Positions 14,401 through 23,422 of a stretch of 64,000 nt of DNA are shown piece after piece. The notes beneath the pieces are model-generated. The model was not told the DNA's origin. It ran no database searches and was given only the letters and a program-made list of their open reading frames with translations. Origin of the DNA: Psococerastis gibbosa (Eukaryota; Arthropoda; Insecta; Psocodea; Psocidae). The DNA is taken from assembly GCA_963971405.1 (NCBI GenBank), contig OZ020485.1, forward strand, positions 14,198,001 through 14,262,000, written 5' to 3'. Positions within the stretch are counted from its first letter, which is position 1. Each line of letters starts with the position of its first letter. The position numbers and the translations under genes were made by a program.

Positions 14401-16562
14401 CTTCATCAAAAAGCTGAAAGTCAGAATCTGCGGTTGGACCTTTGATTAAGAATGGTGAAATGTTATGTGTTCCAATCGTTATATGGCATGGGGGATGGAC
14501 GTTGACACAGTCGATGGATAACCAAATCAGTGCCTTTGCAATGTAGATATACAGCACCTAATACTTGCACCTAATCCTGAGGCGAATGGATGCAGAAGCC
14601 GAGTTGCTGCTGACGGTTAAGAAACGGAAATTAACGTACTTCGGCCCTGTGATGAGGAACGAAAAGTATCGCCTTCTTGCATGTAATAATCCAAGGGGAG
14701 ATAGAAGAACTGAAGGCTGAGAATAAGAACAGTCTGGTTGAAAAACCTGAGGAAGTGGTTTTGTAAAAGCACAACTTCCCTTTTCAGAGCAGCAGTCTCC
14801 AAGATCGCGAATCTTCGGTAGAAGAGGCATTTACAGAAAAATGTTCAAGAGGCAACCTCCTCGTTATAACCGAAATTAGAGGATGATGGGATTTTGTGGG
14901 ATTCGTACATACGATCTAGCGGTTAAGACCCCAAATGATGCCCCTGTGGACGCCAGTGACACGATGTGAAATTTGTCATTGTAGCCAATGGGTTGTGGGA
15001 AAACCACAGAAGATTTCGGAGACCGGTATGAAGCCGACAGTACGCTGGTGCACGGGTAGGGAAGGCCAGCTAATAGAAATCTTCTGAATTAGACGCTGTG
15101 GTTTGGCGCCATCCTCTCACCAAGCCCACTTCCTCCCATGACAAATTTCTCAGTGAGTCTCCGGTGTTCGAATTGTCCTATTCCCTCTCTTGAGCCAACT
15201 GCGGGCAATCCACGTCGTCGCGTTGCTGACAATGGCATAGAAGCGTCGGAATGATGCCGATCCGCGTGAGAACGGTTATGAAGGCCGCGTGACCTAGCCT
15301 AAATTGCAAAATTGTATTCAATTTCTTTGGTTTCAGCGTACAACTCGATGAAGCCGCTGGGGAGCTGGACCCGCGACTTGTTTGCCCGCATCGAGCACCT
15401 GAGCCAATGGGCGAAATCCACTCGGCCTCCGACCCTCTTCTGGGCTGTCGCATTCACATTCCCAACAGGATTTCTCACTGCTGTTCTGCAGCAGGCGTCA
15501 CGGGCACGCTGCATTGCTGTTGACCTGTTGACTTGGGAGTTTGTCGTGATGAGCCAGGATGAGGTGGAAATTATAGATCCTCCTAAGGTAATTTATAAAT
15601 AATAATAATCATCATCGTCATCATCTATAATCAACTGCAGTCGCCATGGTGTGATGTATGAGCCTTCTCTTCTTCTCGCACAACACTCCTGACTATTAGG
15701 TACTTCTTGTCCTGTTGTGAAATCGTCTTCAATGTAGTTTCTGTACCCCCTATTTCTCTGGAAATTGTTTATAGTTTCTGTACCTCTTATTTGTTCTTCC
15801 TCTCATCACTCCCCCCATCTCTGGAAATTGTTGATCGTTTTTCCACTCCTCACTTTCCCTCCATCTCTCTGGAAATTTGTTAATTGTAATTGATAATTTT
15901 GGTTCATTCTAGGAGGGAATATACCTGCGCGGTTTGTTTCTGGAGGGAGCTGGCTGGGACAGACGGGCTGGAACACTTACGGAGCCCCAACCGTTGCAGC
16001 TAGTTGTACCAATGCCGGTTTTGTGGCTCAAACCCACCGAGTCGACGAGAAAGAAAGCCAAAGGTAAGGAACTTAACTTATTATGCAATTATGAATTAAT
16101 GTCTTTTAGCAGCAATAATTGTATCTACAAGTAGTACGGTACCAACACGCAACGGCCATGCCAAGTTGAATCCACCAAAACAGAGCCTGTCCAACAATGC
16201 AGTAAACTTGGTAGTGTGCACAGCGTTTTGGCAGGGGAACATGGTGGGACATGATTCCAGTCAGTCTAAGTGCGTGGCGAGTCCTGGTCACCTCCGAATT
16301 AATCGTGTGACTTTACTATGTCCCCGCTATAATCAGGATTTTGTTGCTTTCGAACTTACAGTAATAAATTGTAGAAAAAATGCATTGTGCAGGTTTTATC
16401 GACGAAGTTTTCTTTTTGTTGGCAGCCATGTACGTGTGTCCTAGCTACTACTATCCAGAGAGATCCGGGTCATTTGTGGTTGCTGTGGATTTGCCGAGTG
16501 GCAAGGAGCCTCCCGAGACTTGGATAAAATGCGGCACCGCTCTTCTTTTGTCCACAGCTTAA
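167..16562 (+). CDS. DNAH2: Axonemal dynein heavy chain, DNAH2-like, C-terminal 17 exons
   Basis: Motor subunit of an axonemal (inner-arm type) dynein that hydrolyses ATP to slide doublet microtubules in cilia or sperm flagella. Coding exons, all with AG...GT borders: 167-340, 1321-1641, 2194-2442, 3429-3629, 4057-4311, 4868-5149, 5556-5882, 6471-6661, 7172-7380, 8852-9102, 10510-10803, 11850-12034, 12876-13098, 13734-13998, 15337-15587, 15913-16063, 16426-16562. They total 3966 nt, exactly 1322 codons with the TAA stop, and every intron phase matches, so the gene looks functional. Order and spacing of motifs follow human DNAH2 (KSYGRPPP, FSLDAYI, HVTDDWDRR, LEGAGWDRR, then a short CPSYYYP tail). 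The 5' two thirds lie before the window, so the ATG at 170 is internal. DNAH2 over other DNAH paralogues is judged from remembered family sequence. No AATAAA is seen just after the stop. Confidence 0.95.
341..1320 (+). other. Dynein intron without recognised content
   Basis: AT-rich intron with GTAAGT donor at 341 and AATGTTGCAG acceptor ending at 1320. It has a short CTAT-rich stretch near 595-615. I see no gene or repeat that recurs in the window. Confidence 0.6.
3182..3321. mobile_element. Palindromic Harbinger-like MITE, short form, copy 1
   Basis: A 140-bp near-perfect palindrome in a dynein intron. It begins GGCGCTTATTCCACC and ends with the inverse (GGTGGAATATGCGCC), and is flanked on both sides by TAA (3179-3181 and 3322-3324). 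Each arm carries GACGTGGTAGCAGACATT, and the arms meet in a short AAAGGCAGTCTAAAA loop. TWA target duplications and GGCGC termini fit the PIF/Harbinger superfamily (inference). A copy with almost the same sequence lies at 59170-59309. Confidence 0.85.
3429..9102 (+). CDS. DNAH2: DNAH2-like exons: AAA5 to start of AAA6
   Basis: Seven exons (3429-9102) encode the AAA5 module (GLPSDDFSIQNGVLVANGSRW, followed by IDPQSQANKWIKN and the VNFALKQEGLQAQ helix) and the linker to AAA6 (FSLDAYIGLYSLSLEKS, YHTYAVYKNTCRVLFAHHK), then the start of the C-terminal P-loop-like region (FILSPGEDPTSILLQVAE, SLGQGQAEAA, WVFLANCHL). AAA5 and AAA6 do not hydrolyse ATP in this family. Exon 6471-6661 ends in phase 2 and exon 7172-7380 in phase 1; the split Trp codon TG|G is completed correctly. 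Confidence 0.92.
6215..6430 (+). mobile_element. TE debris: hAT-like MITE end and LINE ORF tail
   Basis: In the dynein intron 5883-6470. A 12-nt G run and CTCTGGCTACGCCCATG (6258-6270 region) look like the right half of a G-run MITE as at 50949 and 58151. Directly after, one frame reads GRRPLECPKKKWMNEVLEV, the conserved C-terminal tail seen in several LINE reverse transcriptases, and is then stopped by TAG. Both are fragments. Confidence 0.55.
7425..7505 (+). repeat. Dispersed repeat D, copy 1 (partial)
   Basis: The stretch from TTTTTGGACATTATTGGTA through GGCCGTTGGCAATCTTG to TGTCCTCAATGTCAACCCCG matches, with drift, segments at 47525-47665 and 51530-51680 (+) and the reverse of 11160-11310. 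The class is unknown; it could be an old SINE or MITE. Confidence 0.5.
8013..8397. repeat. Foldback pair in dynein intron
   Basis: CGTTCATGCACGAGAAAAGT... (8018-8047) is answered by the inverted ...ACTTTTCTCGCGCATGAGCG about 320 bp later (8370-8400). Both arms include GAGAAAAGTGACACATTTC or its inverse. It is probably a degraded MITE; no coding potential is seen between the arms. Confidence 0.5.
8630..8760 (+). repeat. Dispersed repeat D, copy 2 (3' part)
   Basis: CAACCCGCACCGGCTATGAGC, with GACAATGGACAAGCTGA, repeats the 3' half of family D (51598-51665). The following ATCTACCTATTGAAACG... CAATGTTCGGCTTTCGGAA recurs at 61905-61945, so the unit extends further right than the other copies show. 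Confidence 0.45.
9220..9640. repeat. Degraded DNA-transposon-like debris
   Basis: Intron 9103-10509 contains AAAGCCGGACATAAGCC near 9280, CTCCGGACAGCGCACCTG near 9585 and TTCGGACATCTGGTAACC near 9612, followed by a 14-nt G run. The CGGACAT...TGGTAACC motif is a common terminal motif of arthropod DNA transposons (recollection, not checked). The rest of this intron is AT-rich with nothing recognised. Confidence 0.3.
10510..16562 (+). CDS. DNAH2: DNAH2-like exons: AAA6 lid and C-terminal domain
   Basis: Seven exons encode the end of AAA6 (FRLWLSSSPDECFPISILQ, KMTTQSPSGLRANLSRLYG, KKFQQLGWNVNYPFNDSDF), its lid (YLIAQVNYGGHVTDDWDRR) and the dynein C-terminal domain with the closing beta-barrel (SWTRDLFARIEHLSQWA, TFPTGFLTAVLQQASR, LFLEGAGWDRRAG, WIKCGTALLLSTA, stop). 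The final intron joins AAAG to CCATG, giving Ala where human DNAH2 has Gly. This end is full length for the family. Confidence 0.92.
11160..11310 (-). repeat. Dispersed repeat D, copy 3 (reverse)
   Basis: The reverse complement of the family also at 51530-51680. It contains GTCTCAGCTTGTCCATTATC, GCTTGTAGCCGGTGTAGGTT and CAGTTTGCCAATGGTCAAA in the expected order. It lies in dynein intron 10804-11849. Confidence 0.5.
11354..11557. mobile_element. Palindromic MITE, degraded Harbinger-like termini
   Basis: The left end reads TAA then GGCGACAATTCCACCGG, a variant of the GGCGCYYATTCCAC terminus. The core is a long hairpin: TTTGTTTTAAGGAGACTATT...GATACTTAACTTATC (about 11411-11450) pairs with GATAAGTTAAGTATC...AATGGTCTCCGTAAAGCAAA (about 11497-11535). 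The right end AATTGTCGCG is a damaged inverse of the left. Confidence 0.6.
12240..12300 (+). repeat. Fragment shared with 52200-52270 (reverse)
   Basis: GGTAAGATGGACATCAGCAG...GATGCGGCAAAAAGTTGTGG...CTGA matches, with substitutions, the reverse strand near 52205-52268. It is therefore a dispersed repeat of unknown class, in dynein intron 12035-12875. Confidence 0.45.
14070..14835 (+). pseudogene. Decayed LINE reverse transcriptase (L2/RTE-like)
   Basis: In dynein intron 13999-15336. One frame gives IVINRELINNLRYADDTVL, holding the YADD active-site block, then VAGRNAGLILI. Further on come YLYLGCIINNEREVNQ, NPEANGCRSRVAADG and the tail NLRKWF...IANLR, each in broken frames with stops. This is the palm-to-C-terminus part of a non-LTR retrotransposon in the same direction as the host gene. 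Clade assignment is by general pattern only. Confidence 0.7.
14840..14965 (-). mobile_element. tRNA-derived SINE family B, fragment
   Basis: On the minus strand it shows the sequence TAATTTCGGTTATAACGAGG plus AGGTTGCCTC and a tRNA-like TTAACCGCTAGATCGTATG with a damaged box B (GTACGAATCCC). It is the same family as 48735-48862 and 51700-51930. It abuts the decayed LINE tail at its 5' side on the plus strand. Confidence 0.55.
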
Positions 16563-16974
16563 GCTATTTTGTTCTACGTTTTATGTCTTAATTTGTTAAT
16601 TATTCTTGTACGTTTTATATTTTTTTACTAAAAAGTTTATGAGTGAAATTGCCTTTTTAGATAAGTTGTTATCCTAGACCCTTCCTTGTCTGCACCTAGG
16701 TTCCGTACGGTACTGAATGTTTTTATGTATATAGGCTTCAAACCTCCTCTCTCTTTTTTAACTACATTTTCCTAAAACTAAGTTTCTATAAATAATAGTA
16801 CTAAATAGTAGTACTAGTACTAGGGCCTACGGAATGATATATACTTAAGGGTGAGTACTGAGGTTTCAAAATATTTTAAATATTTGTAATGTATGTAACT
16901 ATGTAAGCAAGAACTGGCCCTGGCCGTAGATTTCTAACGAAATTAATTAATTTCATTGGCAAAGTACTTACTTA
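16563..16974 (+). other. Dynein 3' flank
   Basis: AT-rich sequence after the dynein stop codon. It contains no canonical AATAAA in the first 400 nt that I can see, so the poly(A) site is undetermined. A short palindromic ACTAGTACTAG cluster lies near 16800-16825. Confidence 0.4.
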
Positions 16975-17223
16975 CTAGCCAACGCCCACCCTTGGCAGGT
17001 TAGCCATTAGGTGACGCGCTGACCAGTATAATCGGGATGTCTCCGCGAGCTCGTTCTCAGGTGGTGAATCGGTTGCCAGGGCTGGACAGTTTGGTAGGTG
17101 GGCAGCATCCATCTTCGGTTCGTCGCACAGGGGGCATGCTTCCGATTGGAGAACCCCAATGCGGTGCAGATGAGTGGCGAGGTAGTCATGACCTGTGGTG
17201 GTTCTGAACGCTGCGACAGCCAC
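16975..17223 (-). pseudogene. LINE ORF2 C-terminal fragment
   Basis: An 82-codon open stretch reading AAFRTTTGHDYLATHLHRIG then VLQSEACPLCDEPKMDAAH. The TTGHDYLA...CPLC...H pattern is the zinc-binding C-terminal tail of Jockey/I-group LINE polymerases downstream of RNase H. There is no RT upstream on the same strand, so it is an isolated fragment. Confidence 0.7.
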
Positions 17224-17694
17224 GGCCCTGGGCAGTGACCTCGGGATAGGGTTGTCGATCAGTCTGGCCCAGCTTTTCCCTAAGCTGACTAGTGACTTGG
17301 GAGTAGTGCGCTCTCATTGGCAAAGTGTGTACTGTAACTATGTAGTAAAGTTAGTCCTGACTCCTGGGAAGAGGGCCTGCATGGGCGCCTGGCCACGATA
17401 TGTACGCAATTTCACTGGGTGAATAGCCTGCACAAGCTAAGTTAAGAGTTTTGATCGGGTCCAGACAACCGTTCTTTTATGCTGCAATGTTTCGTAAGAT
17501 TTCCGTCATCAGTCGTCACATCGATATCTTTTACAGTGGTACTAATCAGTTTTCAGTTACCGTATCTCTGATAGTTGGCTTGTGAGTTATGGTTAACAGG
17601 ATAGGATATTATAGCTCCAGCAGTTTTTATTTCTATGACTCCATGATCTAGTGGTAAAAAGTGGCCTTTGCCATGACCAGATACCAATGAACAA

Positions 17695-18142
17695 TATTGG
17701 TTTACTCTACGAACGCTAGGTGTCATGAAAAGTTTCAAAAACAAAAGTGAACTCCTGCGCCATCTGACAGATGACAATCGAATATTATTTTGAAGATTGG
17801 TTCACTTAACAGACGCTAGGTGTCATAAAAAGCGTGTTTCAAAAATATAAGTGAATGCCTGCGCCATCTGGCAGATGACATTTGAATAAGATTGGTTTAC
17901 TTTACGAACGCTAGGTGTCATGCAAAGCGTTTTGCAAGAACAGAAGTGAACGCCTCTGACACCTAGCCGTTAAAAATTGAACTATATACATTTAGTTTAC
18001 AGACGCTAGGTGTCACAAAAAGCGTGTTTTGAAATTAAAATCGAACGCCTGCGTCATCTGGCAGATGACAATTGAATAAAATTGGTTTACTTTACGAACG
18101 CTAGGTGTCATGAAATGTGTGTTTTAAAAACAAAAGCACAAG
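17695..18142 (+). repeat. Tandem repeat array, about 93-100 bp period, 4.5 units
   Basis: Five occurrences of the core ACGCTAGGTGTCA at about 17713, 17813, 17907, 18003 and 18098. Each is preceded by TTGGTTTACTTTACGA or a variant, and most are followed by GCGCCATCTGGCAGATGACA. Units drift by roughly 10-20 percent. The third unit ends differently (GACACCTAGCCGTTAAAA). An AT-repeat follows at about 18172-18200. Satellite-like and intergenic, between the dynein gene and the nested insertions. Confidence 0.85.
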
Positions 18143-18733
18143 GACATAAAAAATACCTGCTGGTCACGCACTGAATATATAATATATATATAAAATATTG
18201 TTATATAATGACTATTGCCAATCGAAGTTTAGCATGCGAGTCATGTGACATCTATTGGATTATACTCGCAACTAGCCCACGGAGGACACTTCATTGCTGA
18301 AATTATTTATTTACATTATAAGGAATGGTTAAAACAAAAAGAAACTCTACTAATTGTTATATAAATAATAAACCGATAAATATTGCCTCAACTAATGACC
18401 AAACCATGTGAACATTTCCTTGTGAATACTGAATAGTAATATTTTCCCCCGTTTCTCGACATATCTTGAACCTATTAAATTTAGTGCATTTATATTACTA
18501 TTATGTCAAACCAAAGAAAAACTCAATAAATTGGTAAATAGATTAAATAACAGGCAATGAAATACGTCTAAATCACAGGGATCTAGAGCTCTACAGATGC
18601 CGACCAATCACAAGCAAGCATGGACACATTGTGTGTTTTTTTTTTTTTTTTTTTAATTGGGGTACAGGTGTTACCTGTGTGCACTTAAGCCTATTGGGCC
18701 TATTGTGCCCCCTACAACAAAGAATCTACATAT

Positions 18734-19945
18734 CTACATCAGTTCCTCGAGGCCTATTTCCCTCAGGAGAGCCAGGACCTTGAGGGGATTTAGAAGTGGT
18801 AGGTCTTTTACATGTAATTGCAAGTTTCCCAAGCATGCTGCTCTTCTACGTGCGATTGCATCGCAGTGAAGGAGGATATGCTCGGGGTCCTCCGCTCCTT
18901 CGTTACAGAATCTGCATGCTCTAGACTCTCTGACACCTATGTTGGTCAGATGTCCATTCAAGTTGCAATGCCCAGAGAGGAATCCTGTGATCACACGCAG
19001 ATGTCTCCTGTTCATATTAATGCATACTTGGGCTCTTTTGCGCTGGTGGCTTCCCAGGAGCATTTTGGCTTGCCGAAGGCCCGGCAATGAGGTCCAGTAT
19101 TTAGCCACTTTCAGGTTCTCCCTGCCTTTAACAAATCTGCGGGCGAGGGTTTCCCCAACACCGCAAAAAGGTTCGGGTCCCGTAAAAGGGGAGGTAGCTC
19201 CCCTTTTTGCAAGCTGGTCAGCAACCTCATTGCCTTCAATGCCTGTGTGCCCAGGCACCCATATCAAGGTAACCTTATTCGCACCGGACAGTATGTCCAG
19301 TTTCAATCTACATTCCCACACTAGTTGTGAGGTGATTTTGTATGCTGTTATTGCTTTAAGGGCTGCTTGGCTATCTGACATGATAACAATTTCTCTCGAT
19401 CTATATTCCCTGTCGAGATTCATTTGCATACATCTGTCAAGGGCACATAACTCAGCCTGGTAGACTGTAGTTGTCTCCCCAAGAGACTCCAGATATTTCA
19501 CCCCAGGACCAAAGACGCCAAGACCTGTTCTTGGTCTTGTACGTCCCAGCCTAGAGCCATCAGTGAACCACTTAATTGTGTGACTATTGAGAATTCCTGC
19601 TGATTCGCAGTATTCTTTCTTTGTCCCTAATATAGTTTCGAATTCCCTCTTAAAACAGTATTTTGGGTGAATTCTATCGCTTGGCATATCCAGGCAGTGG
19701 TCAGACGTAGTCAGAGAGGCTGAGTCTCTCTTAATTGCCCTTCCACTCCTTTTTACCCCGCTCCTAATAATCCGTAGCCTTGCCATTTCGGCTGACGTTT
19801 CCACTGCAATATGGAGGGGTGGGAAGTCCAGCACAATCTCCATTGCTGCAGTGGGACAGGATTTCATAGCCCCTGTAATGCATACACAGGCCAGTCTTTG
19901 TACTTTAGTGAGGGTGTCTCTTATACTTTGTACTGCAGTCCTGTG
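18734..19945 (-). pseudogene. LINE RNase H and C-terminal zinc region (downstream half)
   Basis: About 404 open codons. It starts HRTAVQSIRDTLTKVQRLAC (RT thumb), then an RNase H domain with KWFTDGSRLG (Asp), TVYQAELCALDR (Glu), IVIMSDSQAALK (Asp) and WVPGHTGIEGNEVADQLAKR (His/Asp). It ends with a zinc-type CRFCNEGAEDPEHILLHC tail and a stop at 18734. The first codons CAC AGG AC are shared with the RT half across the insertion, so the two halves were one ORF. The uninterrupted frame shows the LINE was young when it was hit. Confidence 0.9.
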
Positions 19946-19964
19946 CACAGAACAACATAATATA

Positions 19965-20008
19965 TAAGAACGTTAACTCAATGGTAATATTTTGTTAGGG
20001 AAAGACTG
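19965..20008. repeat. Left imperfect TIR of the THAP/SGNH element
   Basis: Reads TAAGAACGTTAACTCAATGG then TAATATTTTGTTAGGG...AGACTG, matching the inverse of 26136-26182. The terminal bases differ from the right end (CAGGGGCG) only by transitions. Nineteen extra bases (19946-19964) separate it from the 8-bp duplication, so the exact left end is uncertain. Confidence 0.6.
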
Positions 20009-20339
20009 CCAACTGCCAAAAAAAAATAATAGTAATGTTGGCCCTCCCGCGTCAGAATCATTCGCTCCTTTTTTCAAATTTTGTGTGGCCGGGGCCCCGG
20101 CCGGCCCGGCTCGCGCTCCCTTCCTATTTAATATTATATTGACCTATTTTGTATTATATAATTGATTTTTAATGACTACTCTGGTATGTACTCTGACAAC
20201 GTTGTTAGTATTCACCTTATTTTAAACAAACTATTTTTTTTTTCATAGTTCCACACTAAGCCGTACCTAACATATTAAATACAAAATTAAGAAATACTCA
20301 ATGACCAACACACATTATACTTATTAAGAAATATACATT

Positions 20340-21180
20340 TCTTTTTATTACTAAATTGAACTCAGTCCATACAAAATCCATCTACAAATTATTTGTGATA
20401 ACGTGAATAGCCCGAAATGTAATGTATCAACACGTCGAAATAGATTGTTATGTGGAAATAGGAATACATTCTCGTCCTTGCTCTTCTTCTGGAAAGTCGA
20501 GACTGACATCTTGAGCAGGTTCCACCTATACTCATCATCGGTTGCGAGCCTTCCCTTGCTCGGTGATGAGCCATTCGCCGCCAATAAACCGAATCCTTCA
20601 GGCTTTTGCATAGCGAACAATGTCTTCTTCTTCCAGCATCACGTCTATCTTTCTCCTCCTTATCAAGGCGGCATGCATGTTCATCCCGAACTAGATTCTC
20701 TTAATAAACCGCTGACATGACATCTCCTGAAAGTTCAAATGATATGATAAGCCAAACTACCCGCACAAATATGAAGAAGAAAAAGTAACGATGCTTCTCC
20801 TTTCTCCGATCACATGGTGTGTAGAGACCTGTGCATCTTAATACCTTGCCACTTCATATACTGTAGGTACCGTAATTGATCATTTATATATTAATTTCCA
20901 TTATAGGTTACTAATTGATCGGAACATGAGTAGGCAGCCATGGTACAATTACTGACCATGGAAATTTGACATTACCTACACTAATTAATAAAATTGAAAG
21001 CATATTTGGGTAAACTCGCACCAGTCCGTTACACAAGGATATTTCCACAAATCTAACAACATAGATAGTGTCACTTTTCCTGTTTCTGGAACCGTAAAAG
21101 CAGCATGTAAATCTGTCGAATAGGTACTCGAAATGCCAATGCTTTCGTTATAATAGCGTAGGTCTACACATAGGAAAGGA
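20340..21180. other. Interior of THAP/SGNH element, no gene recognised
   Basis: Contains an 89-codon minus-strand open stretch (20351-20620) and, in another frame just upstream on that strand, ALIRRRKIDVMLEEEDIVRY followed by a stop. Neither resembles a family I know, and no splice pattern joins them convincingly. A small palindrome around AATTGATC occurs at 20873 and 20912. Confidence 0.3.
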
Positions 21181-21189
21181 AAAATAGCA

Positions 21190-21500
21190 GATTAGTTAAA
21201 GAGCCCATAGGAAATTGTCAGCCCGAAATTTAAAACTTTTTATTTAATTAACTAAGCAAGTTATTAAAGATTTGGCTCATTTCAGTTGTAGAAGTCTACT
21301 TTATGCATCATATAATAAGGTTATTTTTTACAAAATATTATCATGTCGATGAAAAAGCTACAATTTAAAATATTAGAAATACTATATCTTATCATAGGAT
21401 GCATGAAGTAGTCTTTTACAACTTTAATGAGACAAATGTTAAATAACATGATTCGTTAATTATTTCGGGCTGCCAATTTCCTACGGGCTGTACACCCTTA
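21190..21500. repeat. Foldback family F, diverged copy
   Basis: TTAAAGAGCCCATAGGAAATTG at the left is answered by CCAATTTCCTACGGGCTG... ACCCTTAA at the right. Inside, GTTATTAAAGATTTGGCTCA and its inverse flank TGTAGAAGTCTAC-type sequence. The same internal words occur at 39926-40522 and 60104-60485. TTAA at both ends may be the target site. Confidence 0.65.
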
Positions 21501-21592
21501 ATATACTATCGTCACCCCTATCTGAGATTGCTAGAAAATACTTACTTTGCACTATGGAGTTCAACTTGTCAGCACCGACGACTGCCATTTTC

Positions 21593-21910
21593 TTACTTCT
21601 TACTACTGGGTTCCAGCTTCAGGTGATGCCGATGGCCAGATGATTCATTCACCAGTGCCCAAAGATTCTTCCGTCCCAGAATTTTTTCTATTCCTCCTCC
21701 TCCCAATGCCGTCACGAGTAAGTCCTTCTCCCTGCTTGGAATGGACCATTGCAGGAGAATATGCTCAAGAGTTTCTTCATCCATTCCACAGGCTCGACAC
21801 AGTGCTGAATCCACCAGGTTGAAACAGTGGAGATATTGGTTTGTGGCTCGAGCTGCGAAGGAGGCAACCTCGCGAGGGATTCCCTTGAAGTTCGCCGAGT
21901 CACCAGGCTA
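21593..21910 (-). pseudogene. LINE C-terminal fragment
   Basis: In shifting frames the minus strand reads ATNQYLHCFNLVDSALCRAC then GMDEETLEHILLQWSI and SREKDLLVTALG. The CRACGMDEETLEHIL pattern is the zinc tail of I/Jockey-group LINE polymerases. It is a different family from the host LINE (18636-26837) and lies within the THAP/SGNH element. Confidence 0.65.
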
Positions 21911-22078
21911 GGGCTGAAGTAGGTGTAGCGACCTTCCAACCCTACTTCCTGCACAGCGGTTGATTCATTCCATTTTCAACTCCTGCACTTCGGATTTTAC
22001 GGTCACAACTGGAACGACAGGCTCCTGTACAAATCCTGGCCGCTAGGAGGTAGCTGGAGTGACAATGACGATGGAGGG

Positions 22079-22631
22079 CAGTGGCGTAGCCCCCCCCCCA
22101 AAAAAAATGAGCAAAACCGCTTCTTTAAGATATTTCGGTAAAAAATTCTCCAGAGAGAGTCCCCCATTTTCCAGTTTTAATGATAAATTTATGGTCTGCA
22201 AGTTCAAAACTGTTATGCTGACAAACTATTTCAGGCCTATCTTATAAAAAACATTCACTGAGATAGCCCCCGGGCCCCTCTTATTACCTGTAATATTCTC
22301 AACATGTAAAATATAAACATAGATGCTTTGAAAGTGTGTAAATTCCACTATTTCGAGTTTATTCTTTTTCAAAATAATTCTCCCGGGGGAGACCCCCGGG
22401 CCCCCCGTTCTCTAGGGTATAATATGTGAAAACCTCACTAATTTGGGCCCATTTATCTTTTTTTCTCTGGGGGATGAGTCTTGGGGTCGTAATGCCCCCC
22501 CCCCCCAGAAATTTTGGTTATTTACGCCAATGCACCCCATTCGAAAACCTATCGGAAGCAGGCAAACTTTATGCATTGATGTTGCACGAAAACTAGACCC
22601 CCACCCGAAATAAATTCTGGCTACGCCACTG
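22079..22631. mobile_element. hAT-like MITE with 8-bp TSD
   Basis: Starts CAGTGGCGTAGCC (22079) and ends GGCTACGCCACTG (22631), a perfect 13-bp inverted repeat. The flanks ATGGAGGG (22071-22078) and GTGGAGGG (22632-22639) are an 8-bp target duplication with one mismatch, as hAT elements make. The interior is non-coding with two C/G tracts next to CCCGGG words. It landed 28 bp beyond the stop codon of the SGNH ORF. Confidence 0.88.
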
Positions 22632-22658
22632 GTGGAGGGACTGCCTGAAACGTGGGCA

Positions 22659-23240
22659 TTACGTTGGACGGATGAATTTCGCATAGCCTACCGCTTTCCT
22701 AAGAAAAGCGGAAAACACAATCTTTCCATCATCATTCAAATGCAACTTATCACGATTATTAAAGAGCTCTTTCTTAATCTGATAGGTTCCATTTGATGAG
22801 ATCATGAAGGGAATATACGTCCGAGAATATAGAACATTGTTTCCGTAGCGCCTACAGAGTTGACAAAGTAAAACATTACTCGTGCGTATTTTCTCTCGCA
22901 ATTCTTCGTCGAATCTTGGCAAAATCGAGGACACTACAATGGAACAGCGCTCAATAACATGGAGCCGGTCCAGCAATTTCCGCATTTCGGCCACAAACTC
23001 CTCGGGCGTTTGACGGGTATTGATGTTCCGGGCTCCAATGTTATTGGTCCCAAAGTGCACAATAACGATCACATACTTTAAACTCGATTCTACCACCATC
23101 CGACAAATTTTCATGGTTGTCAATCGATTGAGCTTTGCGCCACTCCAGGGCACTACTTCAGCGACTCGTCCGTCCAATTTAACCCCACGGACCATAGAGT
23201 CCCCCACAACGCTTATTCTAGGCTTACACTTCCTCGCCAT
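22659..23240 (-). CDS. SGNH/GDSL hydrolase-fold protein, element-borne
   Basis: A 193-aa intact ORF starting ATG GCG at 23240. It carries the four SGNH blocks: VVGDSMVRG (catalytic Ser15), Gly34 in PWSGAK, FGTNN (Asn66) and DKLHLN (Asp164, His167). The fold predicts esterase/acyl-hydrolase chemistry; the substrate is unknown. No signal peptide is evident. Esterase-type domains of this class occur in ORF1 of some CR1-like LINEs, but here no RT follows and the ORF sits 182 bp behind a THAP ORF on the same strand. A strong splice acceptor (TTCTGTTTCAG|ACAATG, minus strand) lies just before the ATG, so the message may be spliced from upstream, conceivably from the THAP exon. All catalytic residues are kept, so decay is slight. 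Confidence 0.8.
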   Translation of the reverse strand: MARKCKPRISVVGDSMVRGVKLDGRVAEVVPWSGAKLNRLTTMKICRMVVESSLKYVIVIVHFGTNNIGARNINTRQTPEEFVAEMRKLLDRLHVIERCSIVVSSILPRFDEELREKIRTSNVLLCQLCRRYGNNVLYSRTYIPFMISSNGTYQIKKELFNNRDKLHLNDDGKIVFSAFLRKAVGYAKFIRPT

Positions 23241-23422
23241 TGTCTGAAACAGAATGGAAATGCGCTCATTATGATCTTTTTAAACATGTCAGTGTTTTAA
23301 TTTTATAACGTGTTAAGCCAAAAGAGACCTTAAATGACCTATCTTATTACTTTAAATGGCTGATAAACATAGTAGTTTCCTTACTAACTATTATGTAAAA
23401 CTTGCCGTCATTCATTGTTAAA

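Noticed and set aside
17695-18142. CRISPR-like array
   Set aside because: Spacing is regular, but the whole 95-bp unit repeats, without unique spacers, and the genome is animal.
18734-19948. A 404-codon ORF as a possible host gene
   Set aside because: It has the RNase H motifs and zinc tail of a LINE polymerase, a poly(A) tail, a TSD and an RT half 6.2 kb upstream in the same frame.
20351-20620. An 89-codon minus-strand ORF as a third gene of the THAP/SGNH element
   Set aside because: No recognisable motif, no upstream in-frame support, and the adjacent open stretch is in another frame; kept only as unexplained.
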